Assembly: GCF_019550915.1 (NCBI RefSeq)
Contig: NZ_JAHWCI010000008.1
Span: 310,001 to 374,000, forward strand
From: Mumia sp. zg.B17
Lineage (GTDB): Bacteria; Actinomycetota; Actinomycetes; Propionibacteriales; Nocardioidaceae
Length of the DNA: 64,000 nucleotides
Reading direction: 5' to 3'
Shown here: in pieces, positions 11,108-18,834 of the stretch
How positions within the stretch are numbered: position 1 is the stretch's first letter
Layout of the letters: every line of letters starts with the position of its first letter
Translations under genes and position numbers: made by a program
The notes under the pieces: model-generated
What the model was told of the DNA's origin: nothing
Database searches by the model: none
The model's input: the letters and a program-made list of their open reading frames with translations, nothing else

Positions 11108-11146
11108 GACAGCGCCCCTCCGACGTGACGTCGGAGGGGCGCTGTC
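11108..11146. terminator. Bidirectional terminator between pstB and pit
   Basis: A perfect 17-bp GC-rich stem (11108-11124 with 11130-11146) and a 5-base loop lie between the convergent pstB and pit stops. A short T-rich stretch (GTTGG) follows on the + strand. It can serve both operons. Confidence 0.85.
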
Positions 11147-11171
11147 GTTGGACGGCGGTGGTGGGAGGCCG

Positions 11172-12182
11172 CTAGGGCAGGAACAGGCTGCCGACGCCGT
11201 ACGTCGCGGCCGCGACGGCGGCGGCCGCCGGGATCGTGACGATCCAGGCCAGCACGATGCCGCGGGCGACGCCCCACCGGACGGCGCTGAACCGCTTGGT
11301 CGCGCCGGCACCCATGATCGACGACGTGATCGTGTGGGTGGTCGAGACCGGCGCGTGCAGGCCGATCGCCATCACGTAGAGCACCGCTGCGGCGGTGGCC
11401 TCCGCCGCGAAACCGCGAGCGGGGTCGAGGTGGATGATGCGGCGCCCGAGCGTACGCATGATCCGCCAGCCACCGGAGTAGGTACCGAGCGAGATCGCCG
11501 TGGCAGCCCCGACCTTGACCCACAACGGGATCCCGTCGTCGGCAGCCGCGTAGTCGCCGGCCAGCAGCGCGAGGAACATGACGCCCATCGTCTTCTGCGC
11601 GTCCTGCAGCCCGTGCCCGAGCGCCATCGCCGCCGCGGAGACGGTCTGCGCGAACCGGAAGCCCCGCATGGTGCGGTGCGGGTTGCGGTTCCGGAAGATC
11701 CACATGATCGACAGCATCAGCAGGAAGGCGCCGGTGAAGCCGACCACAGGTGAGATCACCATCGGGATCGCGACCTTGTCGACCACCGTGGCCCACTCGA
11801 CCGTGCTCGCCGAGGCGATGCCCGCTCCGACGAGACCACCGATCAGCGCGTGCGACGAGGACGACGGAAGTCCGAAGTACCAGGTGATGAGGTTCCAGAC
11901 GATAGCGCCGACGAGCGCGGACAGGACGACGGTGAGGCCGTGGTTGCCCTGCCCCTCCACGCCGTCGGCGATGATGCTGCCGACCGTGTCGGCGACCTCG
12001 GTCCCGAGGAACGCTCCGATGAAGTTCATGATGGCGGCCATCACCAGGGCGACACGCGGCGTCAGTGCCCGGGTGGAGACCGATGTCGCGATGGCGTTGG
12101 CCGCGTCGTGGAAGCCGTTGGTGTAGTCGAAGATCAGCGCGACGCTGATCACGAGGATCACCATGACCAGGGTGAGGTCCAC
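11172..12182 (-). CDS. pit: Low-affinity inorganic phosphate transporter, PiT family
   Basis: 336 residues from GTG 12182, which has AGGAG eight bases upstream and lies two bases after the stop of the DUF47 gene. About ten membrane segments. The duplicated PiT signature is clear: DYTNGFHDAANAIATSVSTR near the N-terminus and GHGLQDAQKTMGVM in the second half, where the conserved Asp residues bind phosphate and the coupling cation. It imports metal-phosphate or H+/Na+-phosphate at replete phosphate. The frame is open further upstream to 12440, but that part is antisense-like Arg-rich sequence inside DUF47 and is not real. Confidence 0.9.
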   Translation of the reverse strand: MDLTLVMVILVISVALIFDYTNGFHDAANAIATSVSTRALTPRVALVMAAIMNFIGAFLGTEVADTVGSIIADGVEGQGNHGLTVVLSALVGAIVWNLITWYFGLPSSSSHALIGGLVGAGIASASTVEWATVVDKVAIPMVISPVVGFTGAFLLMLSIMWIFRNRNPHRTMRGFRFAQTVSAAAMALGHGLQDAQKTMGVMFLALLAGDYAAADDGIPLWVKVGAATAISLGTYSGGWRIMRTLGRRIIHLDPARGFAAEATAAAVLYVMAIGLHAPVSTTHTITSSIMGAGATKRFSAVRWGVARGIVLAWIVTIPAAAAVAAATYGVGSLFLP

Positions 12183-12184
12183 CC

Positions 12185-12802
12185 TCAGGACTCCTTGACG
12201 GCGATCTGCTCGACCGTGTTGGCCACGGACTCCAGGGCGTCGACGGCGTCCTCGAGGGACTCGACCACGTCCTTGAGCTTGAGAACCTCGAGCGCCTTGT
12301 ACTCGCCGGAGAAGAGCTTGGCGAGGATGCGGCGGTAGTCGCGGTCCGCCTGGTTCTCGAGTCGGTTGATCTCGATCCAGTACTCGGACAAGTCCGTCAT
12401 GGTCCGCAGTCGCGGCATCGCCTCGGCGGTCAGCTCGCACCCGCGCTGGATGACCTCGACCATCGACGCCATCCGGGACGGAAGGGAGTCGAGCTCGTAG
12501 AGGACCACGAGGTCGCCCGCCTCTTCGATGAAGTCCATGACGTCGTCGAGGCTGCTCGCGAGCTTGTAGATGTCCTCGCGGTCGAAGGGAGTGACGAACG
12601 TCTGGTTGACGCGGTTGATGATCGCGTGGGTGGTGTCATCCGCGGCGTGCTCGACGTCGCCGAGCTGCTTGGCGACCGCATCACGGTCTGCGGTGACGTC
12701 CAACATCTGCGCCAGCAGGTTGCTGCCGTCCACGAGGTGGCCGGCAAGCTCAGTGAAGAGGTCGTAAAACGACGTTTCGGTCGGTCGGATTCGCAACCGC
12801 AC
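12185..12802 (-). CDS. DUF47 / PhoU-like Pit accessory protein
   Basis: 205 residues from GTG 12802 (GGGAG seven bases upstream). The all-helical DUF47 pattern is evident: FYDLFTELAGHLVDGSNLLA, DREDIYKLASSLDDVMDFIE and a C-terminal LKLKDVVESLEDAVDALESV. DUF47 proteins are PhoU-fold partners nearly always encoded next to pit genes and are thought to modulate transport. Here the gene precedes pit by two bases, so the two are translationally coupled. No PHO box was found upstream, so unlike pstS this pair is probably not PhoP-induced. Confidence 0.88.
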   Translation of the reverse strand: MRLRIRPTETSFYDLFTELAGHLVDGSNLLAQMLDVTADRDAVAKQLGDVEHAADDTTHAIINRVNQTFVTPFDREDIYKLASSLDDVMDFIEEAGDLVVLYELDSLPSRMASMVEVIQRGCELTAEAMPRLRTMTDLSEYWIEINRLENQADRDYRRILAKLFSGEYKALEVLKLKDVVESLEDAVDALESVANTVEQIAVKES

Positions 12803-12929
12803 GACAATGCTCCCGTCAGGGGGTGGGTGGGCCGGATCAATGGTAGAACCTTGCCCCTACTCCCGCGCACCTCGCCCCGCGTCCTCATCCATCTCCCGGT
12901 CAGCAGCAGACCCGGGCCGAGCAGGTCGA

Positions 12930-13097
12930 TCAGGCGCAGCGGCGGCGGGGCCGGACCCCGAGGATCTCGTCGACCGCCTGCTGGCTCAACGGCCCCGCGG
13001 CCTCCGACGCGGCAATCATCAGATTGCTCGTCATCTCGATCTCGTCGAGCACATCCTGGTCGCGAAGCCGGACGTCCAACGGCTCAGGTGTAGCCAC
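12930..13097 (-). CDS. Small conserved actinobacterial protein, unknown function
   Basis: A 55-codon frame from GTG 13097 to TGA 12930, preceded by a very strong ribosome site (GAGGAGG, five bases before GTG). The product is acidic and helical in its middle, with RLRDQDVLDEIEMTSNLMIA and AAGPLSQQAVDEILGV. I recognise this pattern (RDxxLLxEIEL...LIxAA...PLSQxxIDxxLG) from small hypothetical proteins common in actinobacteria; no function is known to me. Its end (RPRRRCA) is basic. The overlapping + strand frame 12807-13142 has no ribosome site and Pro/Arg/Ser-rich content, so I take the - strand gene as real. Confidence 0.6.
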   Translation of the reverse strand: MATPEPLDVRLRDQDVLDEIEMTSNLMIAASEAAGPLSQQAVDEILGVRPRRRCA

Positions 13098-13233
13098 TAC
13101 GGCCTCCTCGCAGAACTAGAACGGCAGTACGACTTAGGCTAAGGGCATCCCGACGGGTTCGTCGGATGATCGCCAAATCCACAGAAAGTCTACGGACCGG
13201 GTACGGCGAGACGTGGAATCGAAACGGTGCCGG

Positions 13234-14341
13234 TCAGGCATCGAGCACAGCGGCCACGAGGTCGACGTTCTCTGGCGCACCTCCGCCGCTGCCCGCGAGG
13301 AACCGACGGCGGGTGTAGCTGTAAGCGATACCGCGTCGGGGGTCGGCGAACGCCTGAGCGCCGACGGCCCCGCTGTGTCCGAAGCTGTCTCGCCCGAGGC
13401 GGGGGTACCGCACGGCCTGCGCTTCGAACCCGAGCAGAAAGTGGTCCTGCTCGCCGGTGACGAGATCGACGCCGGCACTGTGCGGCTTGGTGAACTCGCC
13501 CAAGGTCTCCGGCCTCAGCAGCGGCGGACGATCGTCGACCTCGCTGATGGCTGCCGCGTACATCCGGGCGAGCCCGCGGGCGTTGCCGACGCTGCCTGCT
13601 GAGGACGGGCCGAGGGCGCGCACGGCACGGGTGTTGGCGAGCTCGACGAGATCGGTGGGGGAGTTGAAAGCGATGCCGGTGAGACTGTGCGGGTCAGGCA
13701 ACGGCTGCTGCTCGATCGCCGGCAGCACCGGCAGGTGGCGCGACTCGAGCTCGAGCGGCAGGCCGAGGAAGAAGTCCAGTCCGTACGGCTCGCGGACGCG
13801 TTCCCGGTACAGCTCTTGGATCGACTGTCCAGTTGCCCGACGCACGACCTCGCCGACGAGCGCGCCGAGGACGAACGCGTGGTAGCCGTATGCCGTCCCA
13901 GGTTTCCAGTACGGCGCTTGGCCGGCCAGCCGCTCAGCGAGGAGGCGGTCGTCGGCCAGCTCCTCGCTGGTGAGTCCTCCGTCGACACCGATGAGACCAG
14001 CGCGATGGGTCAGCAGCTCGCGAAGGGTGATGTCGACCCCCAGCTCGGGCCAGTAGTCGCCCACTCGACGGTCCAGCTCGAGGACGGCGTCCTGCACGAG
14101 CATCGCGACGATGAGATGCACCGCACCCTTGCCCGAGGAGAACAAAGCCAGCAACGAGTCACCAGACAGCCCTGTCCAGATCGACGACCTGCCGCCCGTC
14201 CTTGTAGACCGCGAGCTGAGCCTCCAGGCCGGGCTCGCGGACGGCGACGATCTCGAACGCATCCCGCACTTGGCCGAAGCCCGGAGCCGCCGTCCCTTCG
14301 ATCACCGGCACGACGGTATAGTCACCGAAACGAACAGTCAC
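13234..14341 (-). pseudogene. Serine hydrolase (beta-lactamase/EstB family) interrupted by a frameshift
   Basis: Two frames together give one complete protein. Residues from GTG 14341 (MTVRFGDYTVVP, then PGFGQVRDAFE and AVYKDGRQVVDL) stop at 14159, while the next frame carries WTGLSGDSLLALFSSGKGAV and continues to 13234. In this family VVDLWxG leads straight into the S-x-x-K active site, here SSGK, with YGYH downstream as the Tyr motif and HSGAVG near the end. The join needs a one-base skip (or two missing bases) near 14178-14186. So it is a frameshifted gene or a sequence error. Such proteins are esterases or DD-peptidase-like hydrolases. Divergent from a MarR gene. Confidence 0.75.
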
Positions 14342-14353
14342 GATAGGTGACTA
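14319..14353. promoter_or_regulatory. Possible MarR operator between hydrolase and marR
   Basis: TAGTCACC (14319-14326) and GGTGACTA (14346-14353) form perfect 8-bp arms with a 19-base centre; an inner GTCAC-GATAG-GTGAC pair (14337-14351) adds a second dyad. The site covers the hydrolase start codon and lies just before the marR ribosome site, so MarR binding could repress both. Assignment by position only. Confidence 0.4.
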
Positions 14354-14369
14354 CCTGAGGTGAGGCGGC

Positions 14370-14840
14370 GTGACACGACGGAGTGAGCTCAAGGAAGCCA
14401 GCCCGGACCTGGGCATCTTGTCCAGCCGCCTGCTGTTCGCGGTCCAGGACGAGCTCTTCGAGAACCTCGCGGTTCAAGGCCACCCCGAGCTCCGCCCCCG
14501 CCACGGCGCCGTCCTCGCCTACCTCGACGAGGAAGGCAGTCGCGCGACCGAGCTGGCGCACCGTTCCGGCCAGCACAAGCAGGTCGTAGGAAAGCTCGTC
14601 GACGAGCTCGAGGCCCTCGGCTATGTCGAGCGTCGGCCAGACCCGACAGATCGTCGAGCCAAGCTCGTCGTGCCGACAGCACGGGGCCTCGACGAGATGA
14701 CCCGCTCGGACGCGATCCTCGCGTCCATCGATGCGCGGCTTGCGGCGACGGTCGGAGCCGACGCGTACGAGACGTTCAAGCACACCTTCGAGCAGGTGAC
14801 CACCGACCAACGTGCTCGATCGCGTCTTCGTGGAGAGTAG
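14370..14840 (+). CDS. MarR-family transcriptional regulator
   Basis: 156 residues from GTG 14370, with GAGGTGAGG upstream. The winged helix-turn-helix is in the middle: PRHGAVLAYLDEEGSRATEL, then AHRSGQHKQVVGKLVDELEA as helix-turn-helix, and the wing YVERRPDPTDRRAKLVVPTA with the characteristic DxRxxxL-type motif (DPTDRRAKLV). Dimerisation helices flank it. It probably represses itself and the divergent serine hydrolase through the dyad at 14319-14353; the effector is unknown. Confidence 0.85.
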   Translation: MTRRSELKEASPDLGILSSRLLFAVQDELFENLAVQGHPELRPRHGAVLAYLDEEGSRATELAHRSGQHKQVVGKLVDELEALGYVERRPDPTDRRAKLVVPTARGLDEMTRSDAILASIDARLAATVGADAYETFKHTFEQVTTDQRARSRLRGE

Positions 14841-14878
14841 GTGGAGAGACCCACTCAGCGGCGCCTACCATCCACGAC

Positions 14879-15259
14879 ATGACGTCGCACAGCTCGCCCC
14901 AGCCCGTGGATCGCGTGCTCGAGCTGGAGCGAGAGCTCCAGACGCCGGCCTGCCGAGCCGACGAGGCTCGACTCAGGGAGCTCCTTGCCGCCGACTTTCT
15001 GGAGATCGGGGCATCCGGTCGTCGTTGGGATCTCCACAGCACCCTGGCCATGCTGCGCGACGAGAGTGTCGAGGGCGATCGTGCCGACATCAGGCTCACC
15101 GGTCTCACCGCCCGGACACTGGCCCCCGGCATCATCCAGGTCTTCTGGGAGTCCGAGAGGGGCGGGCAACGCGCGCGCCGTACGTCGATCTGGTGCGAGC
15201 GTGCGGGCGGATGGCAGCAGGTCTATCACCAGGGCACCCCCGTCAGGCACCAGGTCTGA
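14879..15259 (+). CDS. DUF4440/SnoaL-like (NTF2-fold) protein
   Basis: 126 residues. The pattern is that of small NTF2-fold proteins of the DUF4440 group: an opening helix VLELERELQTPACRADEARL, then RELLAADFLEIGASGRRWDL, and alternating strands ending RRTSIWCERAGGWQQVYHQG with TP. These are often annotated as nuclear transport factor 2-like or ketosteroid-isomerase-like, but the catalytic Asp/His pairs of true isomerases are not apparent, so no reaction is assigned. The stop lies inside the stem of a terminator. Confidence 0.7.
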   Translation: MTSHSSPQPVDRVLELERELQTPACRADEARLRELLAADFLEIGASGRRWDLHSTLAMLRDESVEGDRADIRLTGLTARTLAPGIIQVFWESERGGQRARRTSIWCERAGGWQQVYHQGTPVRHQV

Positions 15260-15280
15260 TCTGCAGGGGTGCAGATCAGA
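15255..15280. terminator. Bidirectional terminator between DUF4440 gene and tRNA-Lys
   Basis: A perfect 11-bp stem (15255-15265 with 15270-15280) closed by a GGGG loop. It includes the DUF4440 stop codon and lies just beyond the tRNA 3' end, so it can stop transcription from both sides. Confidence 0.7.
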
Positions 15281-15292
15281 CCCGGTTCTGGG

Positions 15293-15365
15293 TGGGCCCC
15301 CAGGGGATCGAACCCTGAACCCGCGGATTAAAAGTCCGCTGCTCTGCCGATTGAGCTAGAGGCCC
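15293..15365 (-). tRNA. tRNA-Lys (anticodon TTT)
   Basis: A 73-base tRNA on the - strand. The acceptor stem pairs GGGCCTC with GGGGCCC (one T-G wobble); the D arm holds CTCAATCGGCAGAG; the anticodon stem is GCGGA/TCCGC with loop CTTTTAA, giving anticodon TTT; the T arm has GGTTCGATCC within CAGGG/CCCTG. The discriminator base is A. CCA is not encoded, as usual in actinobacteria. Confidence 0.95.
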
Positions 15366-15500
15366 GAAGGATCAGAAGGGCCCGCGTGCTGCCACTCGCC
15401 AGGGCTGATCCTTGGGGCAAGTATGGCCCACTCACGTTGTCCGGGCGGCCGTGGTCTGGCAGGAAGGGCGGCACCGGCTGCCCGGTGGCAGACTCGGGAC

Positions 15501-16409
15501 ATGCCCACCGTCCTCGTCTCCGGCGCCGGCGGTCCGGCAGGGTCCTCGCTCGGCCAGCAGCTCGCCGGTCGTCTCGTCCGCGGCGAGGAGACGGTCTCCG
15601 TCGGTGTCGACCTGACGGCCCTCGACGGTACGGCGTTCTCGCGTACGGCGGCCGTGGCGCGCGCCGACGATCCCGCGTACGCACCGACCATGCGCTCGAT
15701 CGTCGAGCAGGTCCGTCCCGACCTCGTGATCCCGACCGTGCAGGACGAGCTCCCGCAGGTCTCGGTGCTGCGCGACGTCCTCGCCGCCGCTGCGGCGCCC
15801 GGCGCCTCGGTGGTGGTCGCCGGAGCGCTCGCGTCCGCGCTGGCCGCGGACAAGCTCCTCACGATGTGGACCCTTGCGGCCGCCGGGGTTCCGGTCCCCG
15901 CCCACGCCGCCGCCTCGGAGCTCGACGACACCGCGGCAGCCGTCGCCTGGGCGGGCGGGCCGGTCGTGGTCAAGCCCCGCGTGTCGCGGGGCGGGCGCGG
16001 GGTCACCGTCGTCGAGAACCCGTCCGACCTGGACTGGTCCGACGCCGGCGCGGGCTGGATCGTCCAGGGCTTCGTCGACGGCCCCGAGTACGCGCCACAG
16101 GTCTACCGGTCGCCGCTGACCGGACGGTCGACCGTCGTCGTGCTCGAGAAGACCCTCCTCAAGGAAGGGCGGGTGGGCAACGCCGCCGGTGCGATCCGCG
16201 CCCCAGACGGTCAGGCGACCGAGGTCGCCGCGGTCGCCGTCGCCGCGGTCGAGGCTCTCGACCTCGTCGGGCCCGTGGACATGGACGTACGTCTCGACTC
16301 GACCGGCTCGCCGTACGTCCTCGAGGTGAACGGGAGGTTCGGGGCACTCTCCGCCCACGCACCCGAGCTGCTCGACCTCGTCCTCGACGAGTGGCTCCGT
16401 CCGCCGTGA
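15501..16409 (+). CDS. ATP-grasp enzyme (carbamoyl-phosphate-synthase-like fold)
   Basis: 302 residues from ATG 15501. An N-terminal Rossmann-like part opens with PTVLVSGAGGPAGSSLGQQL (about 2-21). The ATP-grasp core has GGPVVVKPRVSRGGRGVTVV (nucleotide-binding strand and Gly loop) and metal-ligand segments DMDVRLDSTGSPYVLEVNGR, with FG following; the closing E-x-N is the expected Mg site. Such enzymes form an acyl-phosphate and then an amide or thioester. The stop overlaps the downstream glycosyltransferase start (GTGA), so it is the first gene of a three-gene cassette that I think makes a modified surface polysaccharide. Substrate unknown. Confidence 0.8.
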   Translation: MPTVLVSGAGGPAGSSLGQQLAGRLVRGEETVSVGVDLTALDGTAFSRTAAVARADDPAYAPTMRSIVEQVRPDLVIPTVQDELPQVSVLRDVLAAAAAPGASVVVAGALASALAADKLLTMWTLAAAGVPVPAHAAASELDDTAAAVAWAGGPVVVKPRVSRGGRGVTVVENPSDLDWSDAGAGWIVQGFVDGPEYAPQVYRSPLTGRSTVVVLEKTLLKEGRVGNAAGAIRAPDGQATEVAAVAVAAVEALDLVGPVDMDVRLDSTGSPYVLEVNGRFGALSAHAPELLDLVLDEWLRPP

Positions 16410-17686
16410 CCGCCGTTCTCGAGGGGATCGCCGTTGTCGTGGCCCTGACGGTCCTCGCAACCGGGGCCGTCCGCCTCGCCCTCGTCCCCTTCGCCGTGGT
16501 GTTCGAGCTGCGCCGCCCCGGACACGACGACACCGTGCCGCTCGTGGGGACGACGATCTTCGAGGAGCCGCCGTTCGTCAGCGTGATCGTGCCGGCCTAC
16601 AACGAGGGGGTCGTCCTCGACAACTGCCTGCGCTCGATCGCACGCAGCACCTACGACCGCTACGAGATCATCTGCGTCGACGACGGGTCGACCGACGACA
16701 CGTTCACGAGGGCCACGGCCGTCGCGGCCGACGTCCCGCAGCTGACCGCGCTGACCCAGGCCAACCGGGGCAAAGGGGCCGCCCTCAACACCGGGATCGC
16801 GCACTCGAAGGGATCCGTGCTCCTTCTGGTGGACGCCGACGGCCTCTTCCAGCCGCACACCATCGACCGGATGCTCAAGGGATTCCGAGACGACCGCGTC
16901 GGCGCCGTCTGCGGCAACGACCGGCCCGTGAACCTCGACCGGGTTCAGACCAGGTTCCTCGCGCTCATCAGCCACCTCGGGACGGGCCTCATGCGTCGCA
17001 GTCTCGACGAGCTGCACTGCCTCCCGATCGTCTCGGGCAACATCGGGGCGTACCGACGAGAGGTGCTCGACAAGGTCGGGGCCGTCCGTGAGGACACCGT
17101 CGGCGAGGACCTCGAGTTGACGTGGCGGGTGTACGGCGCCGGCTACCGCGTCGCATTCGCCCCCCACGCCCTCCTCTACGCAGAGTCGCCGTCGACACCC
17201 CGCGCCCTGTGGCGACAACGGGTCCGGTGGGCGCGCGGCCTCCTGCAGGTCACTCGACTGCACTGGCGCATGATCGCCAACCTTCGATTCGGGGCGTTCG
17301 GGGCCTACCTGCTGTTCAACACCGTCACGCAGATCGTCGTGCCGTTCCTGCAGGTCCTCGGTGTTCTCGTCATCGCTGCACCGGCGCTGACCGGCGAGAT
17401 CGCCACCCCGCCGACGGAGCTGTGGGACCTGTTGATCCTCGTCGGCCTGCCCGGCTCCGTCGCGCTGCTGATCCTCGCTGTCGCTCTCGACCGCACACCG
17501 CGTGATCTCGAGTACGGGTGGACACTCCTGGCCTGGCCTCTCTACTCCAGCGTGATGACGCTGGTGATGATCCGCGCTGTCTGGCTCGAGCTGAAGGGGG
17601 CCGAGAACCGATGGAACAAGCTCGAACGCACGGGGACGGTGTCGGTGGCCGGCCTCGTCGACGACCCTCCTTGGACCTCCTCCTGA
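16406..17686 (+). CDS. Processive family 2 glycosyltransferase (poly-GlcNAc/hyaluronan-synthase-like)
   Basis: 426 residues from GTG 16406. An N-terminal membrane segment precedes the GT2 domain: VIVPAYNEGVVLDNCLRSI, ICVDDGSTDDT, a DAD metal motif in LLLVDADGLFQ, the acceptor-site GEDLELTWR and the Q-x-x-R-W-type motif RQRVRWARGLLQ that marks processive synthases. Three or four further membrane segments follow (about 300-410), as in PgaC, NodC and cellulose-synthase relatives that extrude the polymer. Activated sugar is probably UDP-GlcNAc, by family analogy only. It sits between an ATP-grasp enzyme and a membrane-anchored hydrolase-like protein. Confidence 0.88.
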   Translation: MTAVLEGIAVVVALTVLATGAVRLALVPFAVVFELRRPGHDDTVPLVGTTIFEEPPFVSVIVPAYNEGVVLDNCLRSIARSTYDRYEIICVDDGSTDDTFTRATAVAADVPQLTALTQANRGKGAALNTGIAHSKGSVLLLVDADGLFQPHTIDRMLKGFRDDRVGAVCGNDRPVNLDRVQTRFLALISHLGTGLMRRSLDELHCLPIVSGNIGAYRREVLDKVGAVREDTVGEDLELTWRVYGAGYRVAFAPHALLYAESPSTPRALWRQRVRWARGLLQVTRLHWRMIANLRFGAFGAYLLFNTVTQIVVPFLQVLGVLVIAAPALTGEIATPPTELWDLLILVGLPGSVALLILAVALDRTPRDLEYGWTLLAWPLYSSVMTLVMIRAVWLELKGAENRWNKLERTGTVSVAGLVDDPPWTSS

Positions 17687-18834
17687 CCAGCCTCGTCGTG
17701 ATCGGCACAGTGGTCGCGCTGTTCGTCACACGCCCCTGGTCCGATGACGACTCCTCACCCCGGTCGCCGCTGCGGGCGGCCAGCGCCCCTGAGGAGACCC
17801 GCTCGATCAGCATCGACTTCGGCATCGTCACTGATCCGGACACCGACTGGGACGAGGTCTCGGAGCGGCTGGCCTCGGTCGACGCGACGACGGTGGAGGT
17901 CAACGCCGGTCGGGTCGAGTTCACGGCGTTCGACTGGGCTGCTCACCCGGAGGCAGCGGCCGAAGCGGGGACCGACCACGTCGCCGTCGCCGCGCGCGGA
18001 CTGCGCGAGTCCCCCGAAGGAGGAACGCGTCAGCTGAACCTCATCGTCGACGCGTTCGTCCCGAAGTGGATCCAGGAGGACCCCTCGATCGCGGGAGTCG
18101 GTGCGGACGGGAAGCGGTCACGCTATGCGGCCTCGGCCTGGCAGCTGGCCAGGGGTGAGGTCGGCGACCGCCTGGTGGACTACGTCGAGGCGCTCGCCGA
18201 GCGGTACGACCCGCCGTTGATCGAGATCACGGAGCTGCTGATCTTCGACACGTTCGGCGCCGACGATCTCGCGCTCTACCGTGAGATGACCGGCCAGGCG
18301 GACTGGCCCCGTACGTCGACCGGTGCCCTCGACACCTCGGCGCCCGAGCTGGGGCGCTGGCGGTCCCAGGTCCTTGCCGGCCTGTTGAGCCGGATGCGAA
18401 CGGCGCTCGACCGCGTCCAGGAGGACGGCGCTCCCATCGAGCTCGGCCTGGACGTACGGGTCAACTGGGACGACCCCGCTGCCGGCCGGCCCGACAGCGG
18501 ACAGGACTACGAGATCCTGATCGCCGAGGTGCCTGAGCTGCGCCTCCAGCTGTGGACCTACATCGGCAGGCCCGCGCGGCCCGCCGGCGACATCGAGACC
18601 CTGACCGCGGCGTTGCGGGCAGCGGGCTACGGCATGTCGCGGCTCATGCCCTCCATCGGGTTGTGGACCGCGGGGCCGCAGGTGCCCCTTCCCCAGACCA
18701 TCAGCGCCGACAGGCTCGGTGAGGCGGTGCGGTCGGCCGTGACCAACGGGATCACGGCGGTGAACGTCACTCCCTACTCTCTGATCACTCCTGAGCAGTG
18801 GGAGGCCCTGGCGCAGGCGTGGGCGGGGGGCTGA
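17611..18834 (+). CDS. Membrane-anchored glycoside-hydrolase-like protein of the polysaccharide cassette
   Basis: 407 residues from ATG 17611, which lies inside the end of the glycosyltransferase gene. A basic N-terminus and one membrane helix (LDLLLTSLVVIGTVVALFVT, about 29-48) put the rest outside. The outer domain looks like a TIM barrel of the PgaB/GHL hydrolase kind: SIDFGIVTDPDTDWDEVSER, then NLIVDAFVPKWIQEDPSIAG, PLIEITELLIFDTFGADDLA and YGMSRLMPSIGLW. In PgaB a similar domain works on poly-GlcNAc. The assignment is by pattern and context, not by a proven catalytic pair. Its last 50 bases overlap the opposite-strand kinase gene. Confidence 0.6.
   Translation: MEQARTHGDGVGGRPRRRPSLDLLLTSLVVIGTVVALFVTRPWSDDDSSPRSPLRAASAPEETRSISIDFGIVTDPDTDWDEVSERLASVDATTVEVNAGRVEFTAFDWAAHPEAAAEAGTDHVAVAARGLRESPEGGTRQLNLIVDAFVPKWIQEDPSIAGVGADGKRSRYAASAWQLARGEVGDRLVDYVEALAERYDPPLIEITELLIFDTFGADDLALYREMTGQADWPRTSTGALDTSAPELGRWRSQVLAGLLSRMRTALDRVQEDGAPIELGLDVRVNWDDPAAGRPDSGQDYEILIAEVPELRLQLWTYIGRPARPAGDIETLTAALRAAGYGMSRLMPSIGLWTAGPQVPLPQTISADRLGEAVRSAVTNGITAVNVTPYSLITPEQWEALAQAWAGG

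Noticed and set aside
13130-13140. TTAGGCTAA as an IdeR/DtxR iron box
   Set aside because: Only the inner TTAG/CTAA halves match; the outer positions of the 19-bp consensus do not, and no iron gene lies nearby.
12807-13142. 111-codon + strand frame
   Set aside because: No ribosome site, Pro/Arg/Ser-rich composition, and it is antisense to a - strand gene with a strong ribosome site (12930-13097).
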